From Micractinium sp. NFX-FRZ (Eukaryota; Chlorophyta; Trebouxiophyceae; Chlorellales; Chlorellaceae), in NCBI GenBank assembly GCA_029339195.1, contig JAPTJF010000838.1, positions 1 through 10,114 on the forward strand: a stretch of 10,114 nt of DNA, read 5' to 3'. Below, piece after piece: positions 1 to 6,300 of the stretch. The translations under genes and the position numbers were made by a program. The stretch's first letter is position 1; each line of letters begins with the position of its first letter. Under the pieces are notes generated by a model that did no database searches, had not been told where the DNA came from, and saw nothing but the letters and a program-made list of their open reading frames with translations.

Positions 1-369
1 GCGGGCTGGGCGGTGGTGGGGAGGGGCTGGGAGGAGGAGGGCTTGGTGGTGGTGGAGATGGGCTGGGCGGAGGAGGGGAAGGTGGCGGCGGAGAGGGGCT
101 GGGAGGAGGCGGGCTGGGCGGTGGTGGGGAGGGGCTGGGAGGAGGCGGGCTGGGCGGTGGTGGGGAGAGGCTGGGAGCAGGAGGCCTTGGTGGTGCTGGG
201 GAGGGGCTGGAGGGAGGCGGGGAAGGAGGCGGCGAACACACCGCCTCTGTGCCGCACCCCACCTTCACAAGCCTTGCAACCCCCGGCAGCGGTGAGGAGG
301 CATCCCACCGCTCGGTCCCCACTGTCAATATGACTCCGCTCGCGCATGCTGTGCTTTGCGCATTGCTTC
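1..369 (-). CDS. Exon 18 (open at left edge): third Cys cycle and second Pro-rich segment
   Basis: Residues about 1120-1242, running off the window. It has SNAQSTACASGVILTVG and GVARLVKVGCGTEAVC, then from about 237 down to 1 a run of SPPPPSPPPPSPSPPPP type. The frame and product are convincing: C-x-x-G again, then HRGP. The start is not: the phase-1 acceptor I chose (CCTACAAG|GA) is poor, and nearby phase-1 AGs (378, others) are no better. The frame is open back to a TAA near 606, so the true start could be anywhere in between. Confidence 0.6.
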
Positions 370-3300
370 CTTGTAGGCCTTCCTTGCACAACGGGGGTTG
401 AAGGCAGCTCAAGGTTGGCAGTGCGTGGCATATGGGGCGCCGTGTTTCGGGCCTTTGCAAGCTAAGGACACAGTTGGCTAGGGCAAGCTGCGAAGTTTGC
501 AGGCTGAGTAGTATGTAGGCTATCAGACGGCCCACGATGTAGCAGCTCACACGCTGCCCTGGCAGGCGCACCCCCCTCCCCCCCCCCCCCCCCACACACA
601 CACGTTAGGCTGCAAGCTGGAAGCAACCCATCAATCCACAGGGGTTGAAGTGGTATCCCCAGGCACTCACCGACATCTTGCAGGCTCAGGATGCCCTGCA
701 GGCCGCTAGCCTCTGCTACCGAAGCCGAGATGGTCATGCAACCGCCCGCCGGGCACTGCATGGGGAGCACCACCAACAATGTGAGTGCACGATGGGGGGG
801 GGTGTCTGTCAGTCAGGCCATTCAGCCTTGCCAGCCCTTTCAAAAGGCCCAGCCTCGCGTCCGCGCCCCCACAAGGCGGCAGAGCTGCTGCCGCGCCCTG
901 CACATCTCCACCATGCCGCTTGCCCCAATACGGCGCGTGCCAAGCCCAGCCCAGCCGCATGACCCACTCACCGCCACGGTGGTCGCGTTCCTGCTGAGGG
1001 CCGTTGCATTGACTGCATTGTCGGGAAGCTCTTCCCCGCTGCTGCAGTAGGAGCCGACTGAAGAGACGTACTCTGTGCCCCCCACGACCACAAAGCCAAC
1101 TTGGAACGAGACGGCATAGCCGCAAGCGCAGGGGGTGAGCTGTCCGGGGGGTGAAACGTCAAGGTTGTAAACCTCTGCAAGGGTGGACGGGCCAGGGAGG
1201 GTAGGCACATGTCAGGTTGACTAAGAATCCACAGTCCCTAAGGCAATACATGGCAAGACCTTGAAGCCACACCATCGAGCGTTGCACGCCACCCCACATA
1301 CCAAAGATAGGCGGCGGAGGCGGGGGAGATGATATGGGCAGGAGTGGCGGGCCAGGAGGCTCAGGGCTGGGCGGCTGGGGAGGGGAGGGAGGCTCAGGGC
1401 TGGGCGGCTGGGGAGGGGAGGGAGGCTCAGGGCTGGGAGGCTGGGGAGGCGAGGGAGGTTCAGGGCTGGGCGGAGTAGGAGGGGAGGGAGGCTCCGGGCT
1501 GGGTGGCTGGGGAGGCAAGGGAGGCTCAGGGCTGGGTGGCCGGGGAGGGGAGGGAGGCTCAGGGCTGGGCGGCTGGGGAGGGGAGGGAGGAGATGGGTCA
1601 GGAGGTGGTGGGGATGGACTAGGTGGGGGTGGACTGGGCGGCTGTTGGGATGGGAATGGCGGTTCTGGGCTTGGTGGGGGCGGGGACGGCTCTGGAGGGG
1701 GTGGGGATGCTGCCTGTGCATCCGGAGGTGACACTGCGCCCGCGTCCAGAGGCGGCCTGGGTGGGCTAGGGGGCTTAGGGGGCGGGGGTGGTGAGGTTTG
1801 CAGCACACCACCCGTGGGTGCCGGCGGGCTGGGAGGCTCCGGGCTGGGTGGCGATGGCGGTGGTGGCGACGGTGAGGGCGGCTGTGGGCTGGGTGGCACC
1901 GGCGGGGGGGGCCGTGGTGAAGGCGAGGGCGGCGAGGGCGGCGTCGGCTGGGGCGGCAGCGTCAGCTGCTCCATGTTAGATCTGGGTGAGCGCAGGCCGT
2001 CTACGGTGACGCAGACTGCCGTGATGTTGTAGGTCGCCAGGGGCGTCAGCTGGCTGAGCGGGCACGTGGTGGCTTGAGCCACGAAGGGGCAGTTGGCGGG
2101 CGGGCTGAAGCACGCGCCGCCAGCGGCGGGGCAGAGGGTGAGCACGTAGTATGCACAGGTGATGCCAGAGGTGGGGGCTGCGACGTCCACGCTGCCGGCG
2201 GTGGGGCTCAGCGCGCGAGTGGCGGTGATGGTCGGTGCGCTGCAGGCAGGCAGGCAGGCAGGCGGGCGGGCACAGCAGGCACAGCGGGGTATGCATGAGG
2301 TCGCCAGGGTGGCAGGATCTCAGGTTGTCCTCCCTAGCAGACGTGTCGGTACTGGGCAAGGCAGGCCAGGCTGGTCAAGGCAGGGCCGGCGGGCGCCTCA
2401 CTCTGATCCGGCAGGGCCGGTGGGCGGCGCCGCTCCAAACGCGCCGGCAGGCGTCTTGAAGTTCTTGAAATTGCTGCTGGGCCACTGCTTGCCCGCAGCA
2501 TCCACACCTGTCACCCTCACAATGTACTGCACCGCGGGGCCAACAGGCGGGCGGGGCGCAAGGGTGTCATGCTGAGTTGGGGCAGCGGGGGGGCACTGGG
2601 GCAATAGAAGCGCTGGCAGCCACACCTCTCTGCCCTCGCCTTCTGCCATGTCCCCATGCGCTGCACCACCCTGCCCTGCAGCAAGCAAATGGCACCTTGC
2701 CAACCCAAGCACCCCCCACCCGCCCCTGCACGCAGAGCCATCCCATCCAGCCTGCCCACGCTGTCGAGCGCTGGCCTGGCCAGTCACCCACCCACACCGG
2801 CCCGCCAGCGTTGGCTGTGTGCCCGCCTGCCTGCCCACCCACACACACACCCAGCCACACACCGTGGTGTTTGAGCGCAGGCCTCCCATGCTGAAGGAAG
2901 GGACGGTGCTCTCGCCCGTGAGGCAGCAGGAGGAGGGGCAGGGGGTGCAGCCGGTGACGTTGCGGAAGAACCACAAGTAGCGCACAAAGGCGGTGGATGG
3001 GTCGGGGGTGGCGGTGGCCGCGCCGCGGACAGCGCTGACGGGGCGGGCAGAGGCCACTTCGAGGAGCGGTGGCGTGGATATCTGGAGCATGTTGGTGCCT
3101 TTCACAATCTTCCCCGTCTTGGTCACGCCGTCAACGGTGATGTTATACTGCAGGTGGCGGCGAGGGGATGCCAGCAGGCGTGGTGAGGCGGGGGGCGCGC
3201 TGGCAGCAGCGGGCGCCGAGGAGCGGGGGGCGGGAGGGTGGGTCACCTGCTGCACTGGCCAATCAGTTGGCGGCTACAGATGTGCCGCTGTTGAGGTGCA

Positions 3301-6300
3301 TGGTTTGCATGGACCCCACCCCCCCCCGGCTTACCTTGGTGCCAGGCTTCAGCCCCGGGAATGTGACCGTGCCGTTCCGGCTCTCAGCCAAGACGGGCGG
3401 GCAGGCCGGGCAGTTGGCGGGCTTGGCGATAAACTTGTACTGCAGCACATAAAAAAAGGCAACAAGAGATTAAATGAACACAGACGGTGGGGTGAGCAAC
3501 TGTAAAGAGTAATGGTATGCTGCCTGTTCTCTACGCTATGCGAGATGTGTGCCGCAGCACAGCGTAGCGTGGGGTGAAGCGGGAGGGCAGGCAGGGCGTG
3601 AGAAGAGGGCCTGCATGGAGAAAGGAGTCATGCAGGAGTGCAAGCGGGACCGACTCCAGATGATGCACCCGAGTGTACGGTGCCTGCTTACATGCATGCC
3701 AGCGCACGTTACTGGCCGAGACCACTTGCTTTGCCACACCTTGCTAGCCAGCCACACTTCCCCCCACCCAGCCACACCCTACGACCCCACCCACCTTGCC
3801 AAACGAGGTCGAGGGGGTGGAGGTTGCGCTGGCGGTGATGCTGCGCGGGCCCGTGGCGGCGGCGCGCGCCAGCCGCACGCTCAGCGCCGGCGGCGTGCGG
3901 AACGTCAGCCAGTTGATGCCCGGCGTCTTGGCGTTGCTCTGCACCACGCCCGACACCGTCACGTTGTACAGCGTGTCGGGCAGCAGGCCCGGGAAGTCTT
4001 CGGTCAGGTCGTTCGACAAGAAGACCTTGGCTGGGCAGCGGGGGCAGGACGCGGGGCGCACCCGGAACTCGTACTGCACGGCACAACACACGAGGGCGGC
4101 GGGCGGGAGTGAGCGGGCGTAGGCAGGTGGCCGGGTGAGGCGCGGCGCGGCATGGGGGCATGGGGTAGTAGGGGGCAGGGGTGGGGATGCGGGCGGCGCA
4201 TGTGGCTTGCTGGTTTGTTTCCATCTTTATTTTAACTGCTCCGTGCACGCCTGACAAGCATGGCTGCACCACACACCTCCACTAGCCCAAGCTGCCCCCA
4301 GCAGGCCAACAGCATGAGCCTTCCCCCCCCTTAAGCAACCCCCAGCCACCTCGCCTTCCACATGCATCCCCTGGGTGGGCTGGGCCGGGGCCCACACGGC
4401 TGCCCCTAACTGGCCCTGGGGTTGCCCCCCGTAAGCCAGGCAGAGCCACAACCAGCTCGACAGCACGCAGCAGACACACCAGCTGCAGCAGGCCCCACCA
4501 GCCACAGCTGCTCACCACCACCACCCCCGCGGCTCCCGACCGGCCCGGAAGCCACAGCAGCCTGGCTGCAACTTACGTACCTGCAACACGCCTCCCTCCC
4601 CCCCACCAGCCCCAGCCCCAGCCTGCTTGCCTTGACAAACGCGTCTGCTGGGAAGGCCACGGCGGTGGCCTGCCCCGCGGTGGCGCTGGTGTTGCGTGCG
4701 GTGGTGAGCATCACGTGCCCCGCAAACACGCGGTCCTTCTTGTCCCCCGTGGTGATGCCAGCCTCCACAAGGAAGACTGGGTCGGGGCGGGCGGCCCCCA
4801 GGGGCCTGGGCCCCAGGGGCCAGTTGTCGGGCAGCAGGCGGCGGGCCAGGCCGAGCGCGGGGGCGTGCTGGTCGTTGGCGTAGGTGGTGCTGGTGACGAT
4901 GCGCCACCCGCCCGGCACGCGCGTCGCGCCCAGCATGGTGGTGTTGGTGCCGCCTGCGGCGCGGGCAATCGGGGTGCGGGGGCAGGGATGTGATGTGGGT
5001 TGAGGGGGGGTGGGCGGGGGGCTCCAAGGCAACTAAGCATCAATGCTTTCACCCACACTGCATGCAAGTGTGCACGCCAGCCAGCCAGTCCACCCCAGCC
5101 AGCCTGCCGCCCCAGCCCCCCTCACTCACTTGGCAGCTTGGCTCGCAGGGCTGCCAGGTACGTGGCCTTTGTCGCCCGGTCAAACACCGCGCTGCCTGCG
5201 ATGATGCCCACCAGCTGCAGCGTGGTGCGCACTGCAGCAGCGCAGCAGGCGGGACATAAACGTGAATACGTGAGACACATGCGGCGCAGTTGCAGCGTGG
5301 TGGTGCGCACTGCGGCAGCGCAGCAGGCGGGGCAGGAGGCGGGGGGGCGCAGCGGGCATGAGCGCTTGTTTTGCACAGCCCGGCGGGTGCACCGGTGAGG
5401 GGGGTGTTGAGGCGTGTTGGGGCATGCATGTGGGCATGCAAGGGGGGAGATAACCGGCAGCCCAGGCATGTACGGCTTTCCCTGGCACGAGGGCAGGCGA
5501 GGCGTAGCTGCCGCGCGGCATGCGCAGCGTGCGCAGCGTGCGCAGCGCTGCTGCTGCTGCTGCTTGGCGCTCACCGTCGCAGGGCGACACAAAGGCGGGG
5601 CCCGGGATCCAACGCACCCCGTACCCATCCTCAGAGTGCATCTGCCCAAACTGCAGGGCAGGGCAGGGCAGGTCGGGGCAAGGGGGGTGCAAGCCGGGCG
5701 TCAGCGCTCTGGCGCTCTCGCTGGGCCACAGTGCTGCTGCAGCCATCGTGTTTTGTGTTGCAGCTAATGCTGCCGACGACATGGCGTGGTTCAGGGCTGC
5801 CTAGAAAAAGTCCAGGCCCGCGCAAGCCACGCTTGCGACGGCGGCAACGGCGGCACGGCTGCCCTGTCCACGGCCAGCTGCCCTCAAACTGCCCGCTGCT
5901 GCTGCCGCTGCCGCCTTGCCTGCCAGACGGGCCACACCCTGCCGGGCTGCTGGCGGATGGTTTTGAGGGCCGCCGCCAGCGCTGCTGAGTTGTTGCCGCT
6001 GTGCGTGATCACCGTGTCCATGGCCAGCTTCTCCACGTCAGCTGCAGGAGCGGCACAAACCATTGGGGGGGATGCAAGACTTTTGAATACATACAACAAA
6101 CATGCCCCTCTCCTGACGGTCACCCGTGTGTCCATTGCACGCTGCTCTCCCAAAGCAGCAGCTCCAGGAGCAGGTGTGGCGCAGGTGGTGAGGCGGGGGG
6201 CGGCAGGGAGGCAGCAGGGAGCTGTGCCTGCCTTCCTCGCGAGCGTAGCAGCAGCACTGGCGGGCATGTCCCTGGCAGCAGCCGCTGTAGACCGACACAC

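Larger units (their letters stand above)
1957..4783 (-). other. Four FnIII-like modules (span across exons 10-15)
   Basis: Module 1 about 396-508, module 2 about 509-601, module 3 about 602-696, module 4 about 697-805. Each has an aromatic-x-aromatic strand, a Cys cluster (CPRC, CPAC, CTPCPSSCC, and several spread Cys in module 4), a Gly-Leu/Thr-Pro-Leu turn before Y-N/I-x-T-V, and a closing T-P-P or T-P-A (LTLPP in module 4). The L-x-P-x-T-x-Y-x-V-x-V theme is the usual FnIII signature; the paired cysteines are not usual for FnIII. The assignment is by pattern, without profile search. Confidence 0.65.

Noticed and set aside
13..333. Plus-strand ORF rich in Gly, Trp, Glu and Val
   Set aside because: Antisense shadow of the second Pro-rich segment (exon 18) on the minus strand.
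1355..1590. Regular 33-base repeats as a CRISPR array
   Set aside because: There are no unique spacers; the copies are directly joined and code 11-residue Pro-rich units in a eukaryotic gene.
1334..2032. Long plus-strand Gly-rich ORF (GGSGLGGWGGEG repeats)
   Set aside because: It is the antisense shadow of the Pro-rich exon 15; the minus-strand frame has a consistent spliced context and the plus-strand one has none.
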